DNA of 32,711 nt from Zhongshania sp. (GTDB lineage: Bacteria; Pseudomonadota; Gammaproteobacteria; Pseudomonadales; Spongiibacteraceae). Each line of letters opens with the position of its first letter. Within the stretch, counting starts at the first letter, position 1. The translations under genes and the position numbers were made by a program. The notes beneath the pieces were generated by a model. It was given only the letters and a program-made list of their open reading frames with translations. It searched no databases and was not told the DNA's origin. The DNA lies in the NCBI GenBank assembly GCA_018066965.1, contig JAGPVP010000055.1, forward strand, positions 1 through 32,711. The letters are read 5' to 3'. Of the stretch, positions 1-7,508 are shown one piece after another.

Positions 1-408
1 TATTTTCACATGCCGGGCATGCAGGTGATGAAGGAAGTATTCACTTCTGGGCCGATGGCGCCTGAGCGCTTAGAAGATTTTATTCGGCGCGGTTTGGTGT
101 ATGACGACAGCGTGGTTGACGAACAACTCATCAACGAGCGCTGGGGTATTTTTCAGCAGCAAAATAGCCAAGTGATTACCTCAATGGTGGTGCCCAATAT
201 GGCGGCTCGCTTGCATGAAATTAGCTGCCCCGTACTGGCCTTTTGGGGTGTGAACGAAAAAATGATGCCGGAAACGGGTATTCAAACTCTTGCTAAAAAT
301 TGCCCGAATATTCGTTTAACGCTGGTATCACAATGTGGCCATTGGGTAATGGTGGAGCATCGCGAGATGTTTAATCGCAGTAGCGTTGATTTCTTGAGAA
401 ACGGCTAA
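1..408 (+). CDS. Meta-cleavage product alpha/beta hydrolase, C-terminal part
   Basis: The gene is cut by the left window edge; about 135 C-terminal residues are present, in frame from base 1. It should hydrolyse the C-C bond of a ring-cleavage (2-hydroxy-6-oxo-dienoate) product, as BphD, MhpC, HsaD and TesD do. The catalytic histidine is seen in CGHWVMVEH (His codon 340-342), followed by the family-typical FNR..DFL ending. Where relatives have G-R-x-D-R with the acidic triad member, this protein has G-V-N-E-K, so the acid seems to be Glu (codon 256-258) rather than Asp. The nucleophile serine lies outside the window. The stop overlaps the start of the hydratase gene (TAATG), so the two are translationally coupled. 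The substrate (aromatic or steroid) cannot be decided from this fragment. Confidence 0.85.
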   Translation, partial: YFHMPGMQVMKEVFTSGPMAPERLEDFIRRGLVYDDSVVDEQLINERWGIFQQQNSQVITSMVVPNMAARLHEISCPVLAFWGVNEKMMPETGIQTLAKNCPNIRLTLVSQCGHWVMVEHREMFNRSSVDFLRNG

Positions 409-1199
409 TGATGCACAAAGGATTGATTGAACTGCTAGGTGATGATTTGTATAAGGCGATGCGCACTTTTCGGCCTTTGCAGCCCTTAACCGAGCAGGCA
501 CCTGACATCACTATAGAAGATGCGTACTACATTTCTTTACGGATGCTAGCGCGTCGTATTGAAGATGATGGTGAGGTCGTCGTGGGTAAGAAAATCGGTG
601 TGACCAGCAAAGTAGTACAAGACATGCTGGGTGTGCATCAGCCAGATTTTGGCTTTTTAACCGATGTGATGGCTTACCCAAATGGCGCGGATATTACGGT
701 GGCCGGAAATTTAATTCAGCCTCGCGCAGAGGCCGAAATTGGGTTTAAGTTAAAAGCCGATCTACAGGGGCCGGGCGTAACTGAGGCCGATGTATTGGCT
801 GCTACCGAATGTATTATGCCGTGTTTTGAAATTGTTGATTCACGTATTCAAGATTGGAATATTCAGATTCAAGACACGATTGCCGACAATGCTTCCTGTG
901 GCGTGTATGTTTTGGGGGATGCGAGTGCCGACCCCAATGAGCACGATTTACCTAATTTAAAAATTACCGTATGGAAGAACGGCGCCTTACTTAGCGAAGG
1001 CTTGGGTAGCGCGGTGCAGGGCAATCCGCTGACTGCAGTGGCGTGGCTGGCAAATACCTTGGGACGCTTTGGTATTCCCTTTAAGGCAGGCGAAGTGATT
1101 TTATCAGGATCCTTGGTGCCGTTAGAGCCCGTCGTTGCTGGCGACAAAATGGAAATGGAATTACACGGTATTGGCAGGGCGTCAGTCCAGTTTGTATAA
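408..1199 (+). CDS. mhpD: 2-hydroxypenta-2,4-dienoate hydratase family (MhpD/TesE-like)
   Basis: This 263-residue protein has the normal length for the fumarylacetoacetase-fold hydratase/decarboxylase family. It should add water to a 2-hydroxy-2,4-dienoate to give a 4-hydroxy-2-oxo acid. Family marks are GKKIGVTSKVVQDMLGV near residue 62, the acidic metal-binding motif QPRAEAEIGF near residue 104, and CFEIVDSRI near residue 142, which carries the third acidic ligand. It starts at the ATG overlapping the hydrolase stop; a second in-frame ATG follows directly. It is the second gene of a hydrolase-hydratase-dehydrogenase-aldolase operon. It could equally be the C6-specific steroid enzyme TesE; sequence reading does not separate these. 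Confidence 0.9.
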   Translation: MMHKGLIELLGDDLYKAMRTFRPLQPLTEQAPDITIEDAYYISLRMLARRIEDDGEVVVGKKIGVTSKVVQDMLGVHQPDFGFLTDVMAYPNGADITVAGNLIQPRAEAEIGFKLKADLQGPGVTEADVLAATECIMPCFEIVDSRIQDWNIQIQDTIADNASCGVYVLGDASADPNEHDLPNLKITVWKNGALLSEGLGSAVQGNPLTAVAWLANTLGRFGIPFKAGEVILSGSLVPLEPVVAGDKMEMELHGIGRASVQFV

Positions 1200-1238
1200 G
1201 GTGGGTTTTCCTGCTTTTTAATTAGAGAGTTCAACACA

Positions 1239-2156
1239 ATGGCAGAAAAAATTAAGGCAGCAATTATCGGCCCCGGTAATATCGGCACCGACTTGCTCAT
1301 GAAGGCATTGCGCTCGGCATTGATCGAGCCAGTGTGGATGGTGGGTGTTGATCCCGATTCGCCAGGTTTGTTACGCGCGGCTGAAATGGGTTTGAAGGTC
1401 ACTGCCGACGGTGTCGATGGCATGTTGCCTACGATGAAGGCGGATGGGGTGCAGATTTGTTTCGATGCGACTTCGGCCTATGTCCATGCTGAAAATTCCC
1501 GCAAGGTGAATGAGCAGGGCGCCTTAATGATCGACCTGACGCCAGCGGCAATTGGCCCCTATTGCGTGCCGCCGGTTAACCTGAAAGACGCGCTGGCTGC
1601 GGGCAGTAATAATGTGAATATGGTGACCTGTGGTGGGCAGGCGACCATCCCGATGGTTGCCGCGGTGTCGCGAGTGCAGTCGGTGAGTTATGGCGAAATT
1701 GTGGCGACGGTTAGTTCTAAATCCGTTGGCCCCGGCACGCGTAAAAACATCGATGAATTTACCCGCACCACGGCTGGCGCCGTAGAAATGGTTGGTGGTG
1801 CACGCAAGGGCAAGGCGATTATTGTTATTAACCCCGCCGAGCCGCCGCTGATTATGCGCGACACTATTCACTGTCTTACCGATGACGAGCCTGATCAGGA
1901 CGCCATTCGTAAATCGGTCGACGAGATGGTGGCTGAGGTACAGAAATACGTGCCGGGCTATCGTCTTAAAAACGGTCCGGTGTTCGACGGCAATCGGGTA
2001 TCTATGTTTATGGAAGTCGAGGGGCTGGGGGATTTCTTACCCAAGTACGCCGGTAACTTGGACATTATGACGGCTGCCGGACTGCGCACCGCAGAAATGT
2101 TTGCTGAAGAGATGTTGGCTGGGCGCTTTTCATTGCCAACACTAGCGTCGGTCTAA
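1239..2156 (+). CDS. mhpF: Acetaldehyde/propanal dehydrogenase, CoA-acylating (MhpF/DmpF/TesF family)
   Basis: This 305-residue protein oxidises the short aldehyde released by the partner aldolase to acetyl-CoA or propionyl-CoA with NAD+ and CoA. The N-terminus holds the Rossmann motif [12 protein letters not shown]. The catalytic cysteine is in MVTCGGQAT at residue 131, matching Cys132 of DmpF. The segment [15 protein letters not shown] is also family-typical. Family members form a complex with the aldolase and channel the volatile aldehyde. The downstream aldolase starts only 12 bases after this stop, which fits such pairing. The start ATG has only weak Shine-Dalgarno pairing (TTAGAGAG). 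Confidence 0.93.
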   Translation: MAEKIKAAIIGPGNIGTDLLMKALRSALIEPVWMVGVDPDSPGLLRAAEMGLKVTADGVDGMLPTMKADGVQICFDATSAYVHAENSRKVNEQGALMIDLTPAAIGPYCVPPVNLKDALAAGSNNVNMVTCGGQATIPMVAAVSRVQSVSYGEIVATVSSKSVGPGTRKNIDEFTRTTAGAVEMVGGARKGKAIIVINPAEPPLIMRDTIHCLTDDEPDQDAIRKSVDEMVAEVQKYVPGYRLKNGPVFDGNRVSMFMEVEGLGDFLPKYAGNLDIMTAAGLRTAEMFAEEMLAGRFSLPTLASV

Positions 2157-2168
2157 GGGGATAGAAGC

Positions 2169-3197
2169 ATGGATTTACGCGGTAAAAAAGTAGTACTACA
2201 TGATATGTGCTTGCGCGACGGTATGCACGCCAAGCAGCACCAAATTTCTTTAGAGCAAATGAAGTCTATCGCCAAGGGCTTGGATGAGGCGGGTATGCCG
2301 CTGATTGAAGTAACCCACGGCGATGGCCTGGGTGGTTCGTCGGTCAATTATGGCTTTCCCGCGCATAGCGACGAGGAGTATTTGAAAGCCGTGGTGGGCG
2401 TGGTAAAAAATGCCAAGATATCTGCACTATTACTGCCTGGTATAGGCACAGTCGATCACCTAAAAATGGCGGCTGATTTAGGGGTGACGACAATTCGCGT
2501 TGCGACCCACTGCACCGAAGCGGATGTGTCTGAGCAGCACATCGGTATGGCGGCGCAAATGGGGCTGGATACCGTTGGCTTTCTTATGATGACCCACATG
2601 ATAGAGGCTGAGCAGATAGTAGAGCAGGCCAAACTCATGGAATCCTACGGGGCCAATTGCATTTATTGCACCGATTCAGCAGGTTATTTACTGCCTGATC
2701 AGGTGAAAGAGCGCATTGCCTTATTGCGCCGTGAACTGAAGCCAGAAACAGAGCTGGGCTTTCACGCCCACCATAATCTTAGTCTTGGCGTAATGAACTC
2801 GCTGGTAGCGGTTGAGGCGGGTGCTAACCGCATTGATGGTTCAGTGGCGGGTTTGGGCGCTGGCGCGGGTAATACCCCATTAGAAGTACTGGTGGCGGTA
2901 ATGGATCGCATGGAGGTAAATCACGGTATTGATCTGTATAAAATTATGGATGTGGCCGAAGATTTAGTCACCCCTATTATGGACAACCCTATTCGTATAG
3001 ATCGCGATTCTTTAACGCTGGGTTATGCCGGCGTGTATTCGTCATTCTTGCTGTTTGCCAAACGTGCGGCGGCGAAATATGGCGTGTCATCGCGGGATAT
3101 TCTGGTTGAACTGGGGCGTCGGCGCACCGTGGGCGGCCAAGAAGATATGATCGAAGACCTTGCCTTAGACATGGCAAAGGCGCGCGGGCTAATTTAG
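2169..3197 (+). CDS. mhpE: 4-hydroxy-2-oxovalerate aldolase (MhpE/DmpG/TesG family)
   Basis: This 342-residue protein has the standard length for the class II, divalent-metal-dependent aldolase that splits 4-hydroxy-2-oxo acids into pyruvate and an aldehyde. Visible site residues are [10 protein letters not shown] near the N-terminus (Arg16, Asp17, His20, equivalent to DmpG Arg17/Asp18/His21) and the metal-binding pair His199 and His201 in [11 protein letters not shown]. The C-terminal part (from about residue 265) carries the communication region that contacts the dehydrogenase. It is the last gene of the run; a rho-independent terminator follows 37 bases after the stop. Confidence 0.93.
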   Translation: MDLRGKKVVLHDMCLRDGMHAKQHQISLEQMKSIAKGLDEAGMPLIEVTHGDGLGGSSVNYGFPAHSDEEYLKAVVGVVKNAKISALLLPGIGTVDHLKMAADLGVTTIRVATHCTEADVSEQHIGMAAQMGLDTVGFLMMTHMIEAEQIVEQAKLMESYGANCIYCTDSAGYLLPDQVKERIALLRRELKPETELGFHAHHNLSLGVMNSLVAVEAGANRIDGSVAGLGAGAGNTPLEVLVAVMDRMEVNHGIDLYKIMDVAEDLVTPIMDNPIRIDRDSLTLGYAGVYSSFLLFAKRAAAKYGVSSRDILVELGRRRTVGGQEDMIEDLALDMAKARGLI

Positions 3198-3233
3198 CTA
3201 GGCAATTTGAGCTAGTCCACACCGGTTCATCTT

Positions 3234-3261
3234 AAAAGGCCTTCAATCGAAGGCCTTTTTT
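3234..3261 (+). terminator. Rho-independent terminator after the aldolase gene
   Basis: An 11-bp perfect stem (AAAAGGCCTTC, 3234-3244, with GAAGGCCTTTT, 3249-3259) with a 4-base loop runs into six T (3256-3261). It separates the catabolic operon from the regulator gene that follows on the same strand. Confidence 0.85.
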
Positions 3262-3322
3262 GTAAGCTTTTCTCGGTTATACTGGCGGCCCTAATAATTA
3301 ATAAGGTTCATTTGCTGCCGTT

Positions 3323-4444
3323 ATGCTTATTGATCCCGCCTTTGATGAAGTAATCGCGACAATTTACCAAGGTCCTTTAGAAGAGGAGCCATGGGAAGAT
3401 TTTCTGTCTGTGCTGTGCAAAATGATGAAGGCCGTTTCGGTGACCTTGGTGTTAAACCAGCCGTCAGAGAAGGGCCGTGGCGTATTGCGAGTGGTGGGGG
3501 GCAACCTCGAGTCGCTTGCTCGCTACCAAGAACGCCTATTTGCTATGGACCCTTTTCAGTCACTGCGCCCAGGCGAAGTGAAAAGCCTGATGGAAATGGT
3601 GCCGGGTGAAGGCTGGTTAGACAGCGAACTCTATAAATTATGCATGAAACCTGCGGGCCTGTATGACTCGCTGGGGGTTGATATTGTGGTGCCTGGTGAA
3701 ATGAACGCCGGACTGCGGGTTGCTCGCGGTGAACACTCGGCGAGCTTTGATCAGGCTGATCGCGATTTGATTTACGCGCTGGTACCGCATTTAGAGCGTG
3801 CTCTGCGCTTTCATGTCAGATTGAACAAAGTTGAGTCTGAGCGCGCTTTATATGCGGGCGCAGTGGAAAGTTTGTCATTGGCGACTATTATTCTTGATGA
3901 GAATGGTCGCGTGCTTAATTGTAATCGGATGGCGGAACATTTAATCATTCGTGAACCGGATGTTCGGGTAGAAGATGGTCATTTGTTGCTAGGTGATCAA
4001 GCGACAACCAAGAAATTGCAGCGTTTAATTAACAGAATACTGGAGCATCGCGTTGGCGATGAGCCAACAGTGGTTGAGGCGATGAGAGTACCGCGTGATG
4101 GTGACTTTTCAGACCTAGGTGTTATTGCGCGCCCCGTGCCGGTAACCGAATGGTCTGAAGGGAAGTCAGTGCCCACGGTGGCGATTTTTATTAGTGATCC
4201 GGAATACGGCGCAGAGGCACCGGTTGCCGTCATTATTCAGCTGTTTGGGTTTACCCCGACCGAGGCGCAGCTTTCCCTATTGCTGGCCGATGGTTTAAGC
4301 CTAGATGAGGCTTCTGCGGCGCTTGGTATGAGCCGCAATACCGCACGCACACATCTGCGGTCGATTTTTTCAAAAACCGGTGTAAGCAGACAAACTCTGC
4401 TAGTACGGTTAATTCTGAAAAGCGTGGCACAGCTGGCGGACTAG
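3323..4444 (+). CDS. LuxR-family transcriptional regulator with sensory N-terminal region
   Basis: This 373-residue protein ends in a LuxR/FixJ-type helix-turn-helix (about residues 308-365; FTPTEAQLSLLLADG then MSRNTARTHLRSIFSKTGV). A central segment (about residues 180-215, ATIILDENGRVLNCNRMAEHLI) looks PAS-like, and residues 1-170 form an uncharacterised GAF-like ligand-sensing region. There is no N-terminal REC domain, so control is probably by ligand rather than phosphorylation. The layout resembles TeiR/TesR, the LuxR-type activator of steroid degradation in Comamonas testosteroni, although similar regulators control other pathways. It probably regulates the preceding meta-cleavage operon. 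The start ATG is poorly supported by Shine-Dalgarno pairing. Confidence 0.85.
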   Translation: MLIDPAFDEVIATIYQGPLEEEPWEDFLSVLCKMMKAVSVTLVLNQPSEKGRGVLRVVGGNLESLARYQERLFAMDPFQSLRPGEVKSLMEMVPGEGWLDSELYKLCMKPAGLYDSLGVDIVVPGEMNAGLRVARGEHSASFDQADRDLIYALVPHLERALRFHVRLNKVESERALYAGAVESLSLATIILDENGRVLNCNRMAEHLIIREPDVRVEDGHLLLGDQATTKKLQRLINRILEHRVGDEPTVVEAMRVPRDGDFSDLGVIARPVPVTEWSEGKSVPTVAIFISDPEYGAEAPVAVIIQLFGFTPTEAQLSLLLADGLSLDEASAALGMSRNTARTHLRSIFSKTGVSRQTLLVRLILKSVAQLAD

Positions 4445-4485
4445 CATTAGTCGGCTGACCACCTTCATCGCTGGGGGGGTGTGTA

Positions 4486-5241
4486 ATGGCTATTCTGCAA
4501 AATAAAATTGCGGTGGTAACCGGTGGCGGCCAAGGGGTCGGTGCAGGCATTGCGTACGCCTTAGCGGCTGAAGGCGCGACGGTTGCGGTGCTGGGGCGAA
4601 CCCTAGCGACATTAGAAGCAACCTGCGCAGAAATTCATCGCCGCGGCGGCGAAGCGCAAGCCTTTGTCTGTGATGTGACTCAGGCAGAGGATATCGACGC
4701 AGCCATACTAGAAATTGTCGACGAATTTGGTGGTGTCGATATTCTGGTGAATAACGCGCAGATCGTGCCACTCGGCAATCTTCTAGAAATAAACGAAGAC
4801 GAATACCTAGACGGTATGGACTCCGGCCCCTTAGCTACCCTGCGATTTATGAAGGTCTGTTACCCATTCTTGCGGGGTGATGGCAGCATCGTCAATGTGG
4901 CTAGCTCGGCGGCTATGCGGTCAGACTCTGCCGGTTTCGGCGCCTACGCTGCGGCCAAAGAAGCCACTCGCGCCTTGAGCAGAGCAGCGGCCTGTGAATG
5001 GGGCGAAGACAATATCCGAGTGAATTGTATTATGCCCTTAGCCATGTCACCGGCTATGAGCCGCTGGGTTGAAAGCGGTGGCGATGACGTCGAAGACTTT
5101 TTATGCACTGTACCGCTGGGGCGAGTGGGCGACTGTGAAGAGGACGTTGGTCGGGTGGTAGTATTTTTATGCGGGCCAGATGCCGCTTACATCACCGGTC
5201 ATACCCTGCCCATTGATGGTGGTCAGGCATTTTTACGCTGA
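4486..5241 (+). CDS. Short-chain dehydrogenase/reductase (SDR)
   Basis: This 251-residue classical SDR has the cofactor motif TGGGQGVGAG (about residues 12-21), the catalytic serine in NVASSAAM, and YAAAK as the Tyr/Lys pair. The C-terminal PIDGGQ motif is typical of the family. The usual NNAG motif reads NNAQ. The start lies 41 bases after the LuxR gene, behind a G-rich Shine-Dalgarno region, so the two may be co-transcribed. A role in oxidising or reducing a hydroxyl or keto group of the substrate degraded by the neighbouring operon is inference; the substrate cannot be read from the sequence. Confidence 0.88.
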   Translation: MAILQNKIAVVTGGGQGVGAGIAYALAAEGATVAVLGRTLATLEATCAEIHRRGGEAQAFVCDVTQAEDIDAAILEIVDEFGGVDILVNNAQIVPLGNLLEINEDEYLDGMDSGPLATLRFMKVCYPFLRGDGSIVNVASSAAMRSDSAGFGAYAAAKEATRALSRAAACEWGEDNIRVNCIMPLAMSPAMSRWVESGGDDVEDFLCTVPLGRVGDCEEDVGRVVVFLCGPDAAYITGHTLPIDGGQAFLR

Positions 5242-5373
5242 TTAGCTCCGCCAATTTGGTGTAGCAACGCAGTTTGGCGGGCATGTTATTGGCATGAATA
5301 TGACGAAAAGTTTCCCTATCTGAATACCTAACTGTAAAATCCGTGTTTTTGTTATTTTCAGCGGAGCAGCGCA

Positions 5374-6096
5374 ATGGGCAGAGCCTACCAAAACCGCAAA
5401 GATTCTATGGCCAAAACCTCAGATGCCAAGGCCAAGGTATACAGTAAATACGGACGCGAAATATACGTGTGCGCCAAGGCTGGTGGTGTTGATCCCACTG
5501 GTAACTTAGCTTTGCGCGGTATGATTGAGCGCGCCAAGAAAGATCAAGTGCCGACCCACGTTATCGAGAAAGCGATTGAAAAGGCCAAAGGCGGCGCCGG
5601 TGAAGATTTCGCCCTAGCGCGCTATGAGGGTTATGGTCCCGGCAACTGCATGGTGATTATCGAATGCCTCACCGATAATCCAAACCGTACTTTTGGTGAT
5701 GTACGCCTATGCTTTACTAAAACCAAAAGCAAAATCGGTACCCAGGGCAGTGTCAGCCATATGTTCGACCATTCGGCGATTTTTGTGTTTAGCGGCGAGG
5801 ATGAAGAAGCAGCCCTAGAAGCATTGATGGAAGCGGATGTTGATGTGGGTGATATTGAAAACGAAGATGGAAAAATTTCTGTGTTCGCGCCCAATACCGA
5901 CTATTTCAAAGCCAAACAGGCTTTAATAGAAATGGGCGTTACTGATTTTGACGTTGATGAAATCCAATTTCTTGCGCAAAACACCGCGCCAGTAACGGGT
6001 GATGATGTGCCCATGTTTGAAAAATTCATGGACATGCTCAACGACTTAGATGATGTGCAAAACGTGTATCACAACGCAGAGTTGCCAGAGTCGTAA
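5374..6096 (+). CDS. yeeN: YebC/PmpR/TACO1-family protein, YeeN type
   Basis: This 240-residue protein has the normal length. It begins [19 protein letters not shown], the YeeN-like subgroup signature, with [11 protein letters not shown] and [24 protein letters not shown] following (about residues 29-74). The family was long annotated as transcriptional regulators; several members, including mitochondrial TACO1, are now tied to translation of difficult (for example proline-rich) stretches. It stands alone, with its own strong terminator after the stop. The start ATG has an AGCGGAG-type ribosome site at the usual distance. Confidence 0.93.
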   Translation: MGRAYQNRKDSMAKTSDAKAKVYSKYGREIYVCAKAGGVDPTGNLALRGMIERAKKDQVPTHVIEKAIEKAKGGAGEDFALARYEGYGPGNCMVIIECLTDNPNRTFGDVRLCFTKTKSKIGTQGSVSHMFDHSAIFVFSGEDEEAALEALMEADVDVGDIENEDGKISVFAPNTDYFKAKQALIEMGVTDFDVDEIQFLAQNTAPVTGDDVPMFEKFMDMLNDLDDVQNVYHNAELPES

Positions 6097-6129
6097 TTGT
6101 TTTCCTAGCTCTGCGTTCGCTGAGCTGTA

Positions 6130-6168
6130 GTCCCCGCCCCAGTGTCGATGACTGGGGCGGGGACTTTT
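6130..6168 (+). terminator. Strong rho-independent terminator after yeeN
   Basis: A perfect 14-bp GC-rich stem (6130-6143 with 6151-6164) and a 7-base loop are followed by TTTT. It closes the yeeN transcript. Confidence 0.9.
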
Positions 6169-6292
6169 GATTCCTTCCGTTCGTCTTCTTATTACAGCAC
6201 TTGTTGCTGACTTTTTCGCCGCGTAATAACGGGCTATTTATCGGCTTTGATATTGCTTTCGCGCAGACTCGTTATATGCGTTATCAGCAGGC

Positions 6293-6322
6293 AATAAAAA
6301 GCCGAGTGTGTCACTCGGCTTT
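6293..6322 (-). terminator. Rho-independent terminator of the LPVxG repeat gene
   Basis: Read on the minus strand, an 11-bp perfect stem (6312-6322 with 6298-6308, core AAAGCCGAGTG) and a 3-base loop run into a T-rich tract (TTATT). It lies 26 bases past the stop of the minus-strand repeat gene. This supports the minus strand as the coding strand for that gene. Confidence 0.85.
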
Positions 6323-6347
6323 GCTAGGGTAGCTTTGGCAGTGTGGT

Positions 6348-6995
6348 TTATAGAATATCGCCTACTATTGGCAGGCCACTTACTACGCCGCCAACAACGG
6401 GCAAATCACCCACAAGAGGGATGCCGCCGCCAAGTAGGCCACCAACGACTGGCAGTCCGCCGCCGAGTAAGTCACCGCCCAATAGACCGCCGATGACCGG
6501 TAACGAACCAATAATAGGCAAACCACCACCAGTCAGGCTGCCGATTACGGGTAAGCCGCCACCAGTCAGACTGCCGATTACGGGCAGGCCGCCTCCAGTT
6601 AGACTGCCAATGACAGGTAAGCCACCGCTAGTCAGGCCGCCAAGTACGGGCAATCCGCTAAGTACATTACCGCCAGCTAGGCCACCGAGTACTGGCAATC
6701 CGCTAAGTACATTACCGCCAGCTAGGCCACCGAGTACTGGCAATCCATTAAGTACGTTACCACCAGCTAAGCCCCCAAGTACTGGTAGTCCACCAAGTAA
6801 ATCACCACCCGCTAGGCCGCCGACTACTGGAAGTCCACCAAGCAAGTTGCCACCAAGAAGATCGCCACCGAGGACATCACCGACGACTGGTAGGCCGCCT
6901 AGTAAGCCTCCAACTATGGGTACTTGTGCTTGCGCTGTCATTGCAGAGCCAGCTATTACCACGCCACCTATTAAAGCTTTCATTTTTTTATTCAT
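6348..6995 (-). CDS. Secreted LPVxG-repeat protein of very low complexity
   Basis: This 215-residue protein has a clear Sec signal peptide (lysines at 3, 4 and 6, hydrophobic core 7-20, AQA cleavage site before residue 24). The mature part is a chain of about 15 units beginning L-P-V/I-x-G. Units occur in a 15-residue form (LPVLGGLAGGNVLSG) and an 11-residue form (LPVIGSLTGGG), with a shorter mixed form near the C-terminus. The mature 192 residues contain no Cys, aromatic, Lys, Arg, His, Glu or Met; only eleven residue types occur, dominated by Gly, Leu, Val and Pro, with a few Asp as the only charges. An AAGGA ribosome site sits 8 bases before the ATG and a terminator follows. I do not recognise a named family. 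A surface, matrix or fibre-forming structural role is inference from composition. Reading this region on the plus strand also gives a long frame, but without a signal peptide. Confidence 0.85.
   Translation of the reverse strand: MNKKMKALIGGVVIAGSAMTAQAQVPIVGGLLGGLPVVGDVLGGDLLGGNLLGGLPVVGGLAGGDLLGGLPVLGGLAGGNVLNGLPVLGGLAGGNVLSGLPVLGGLAGGNVLSGLPVLGGLTSGGLPVIGSLTGGGLPVIGSLTGGGLPVIGSLTGGGLPIIGSLPVIGGLLGGDLLGGGLPVVGGLLGGGIPLVGDLPVVGGVVSGLPIVGDIL
6520..6650 (-). repeat. 33-bp tandem coding repeat
   Basis: Units at 6520, 6553 and 6586, plus a diverged fourth, are spaced 33 bp and encode LPVIGSLTGGG. Differences are mostly third-base changes, so the protein sequence is better conserved than the DNA. 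This is selected coding repetition, not a CRISPR-like array. Confidence 0.8.
6651..6830 (-). repeat. 45-bp tandem coding repeat
   Basis: Four units start at 6651, 6696, 6741 and 6786. The first two are identical over all 45 bases, the third differs at a few positions and the fourth is more diverged. They encode the 15-residue unit LPVLGGLAGGNVLSG. The identical pair suggests a recent duplication and possible copy-number variation between strains. Confidence 0.85.
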
Positions 6996-7508
6996 GGTGA
7001 ATCCTTTTTTCTATAAGACTAGTAGTGTTTAGCGCTGCACAGAGTATTAGCGTTTTCTTCGGTGAGCACTTATCTCTCGTACCTGACAATTTCATTCTGG
7101 CGCAAACATATTGATCTCTCAATACGCGCCTATAACGTAATGTTATTTTTGTGAATTTGGTCTCGTTTACAGTAATTAATTAGTGAGTAGTTGAATTAGT
7201 ATATATACGTATTTACTTAAAAATTTTGACTATTACACATGCTTGTTGTTTTGCGGCAATTAATGTCACGAAATTTATAATTTGTATATTTAGGCGATGG
7301 TAATTGTTTTTGGTTGGTATGTTTTTGCTATGACACGTATTAGTTATTTTGAGAATAATATTTTTTAAATTTAATTGAATAAATAATGGTGTTTATTTTA
7401 TTGTTTGATGTTTGAAAGGTGAAATTTTTAAAGGGGGTAGATCTTATGCTTATGCAGCCTGGTGTCAGCTAGGGTTTGGACGATAGCGGGGAGCAATTCG
7501 TGGATATG
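6996..7508. other. AT-rich gene-free stretch upstream of the repeat gene
   Basis: These 513 bases lie between two minus-strand genes, downstream of the AraC gene and upstream of the repeat gene, so they hold the repeat gene's promoter and 5' leader. The part from about 7130 to 7430 is clearly more AT-rich than its surroundings, with many T runs. A small inverted repeat, ATAAC-GTAAT-GTTAT, lies at 7132-7146. I see no convincing ORF, tRNA or repeat family in it. A long regulated leader or a silencer-bound promoter is possible but unproven. Confidence 0.6.

Noticed and set aside
869..1423. 184-residue minus-strand frame over the hydratase and dehydrogenase genes
   Set aside because: It is a shadow of two clear plus-strand genes with catalytic motifs; no ribosome site or domain seen.
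5248..5280. Inverted repeat CCGCCAA/TTGGCGG as terminator of the SDR gene
   Set aside because: The 19-base loop is long, the stem is only 7 bp and no T tract follows, so it is not a convincing terminator.
6520..6830. Regular repeats as a CRISPR array
   Set aside because: Units are contiguous, lie in frame within a gene, have 33 or 45 bp periods and no unique spacers.
5374..6995. Functional link of the YeeN/YebC protein (aid for proline-rich translation) with the neighbouring proline-containing repeat protein
   Set aside because: The repeats have isolated prolines rather than polyproline runs, and the genes are convergent with separate terminators, so adjacency is probably chance.
6343..7032. 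Long proline/threonine/serine-rich frame on the plus strand over the repeat gene
   Set aside because: It is the antisense image of the minus-strand repeats. It has no signal peptide, and the ribosome site, signal peptide and terminator all support the minus strand.
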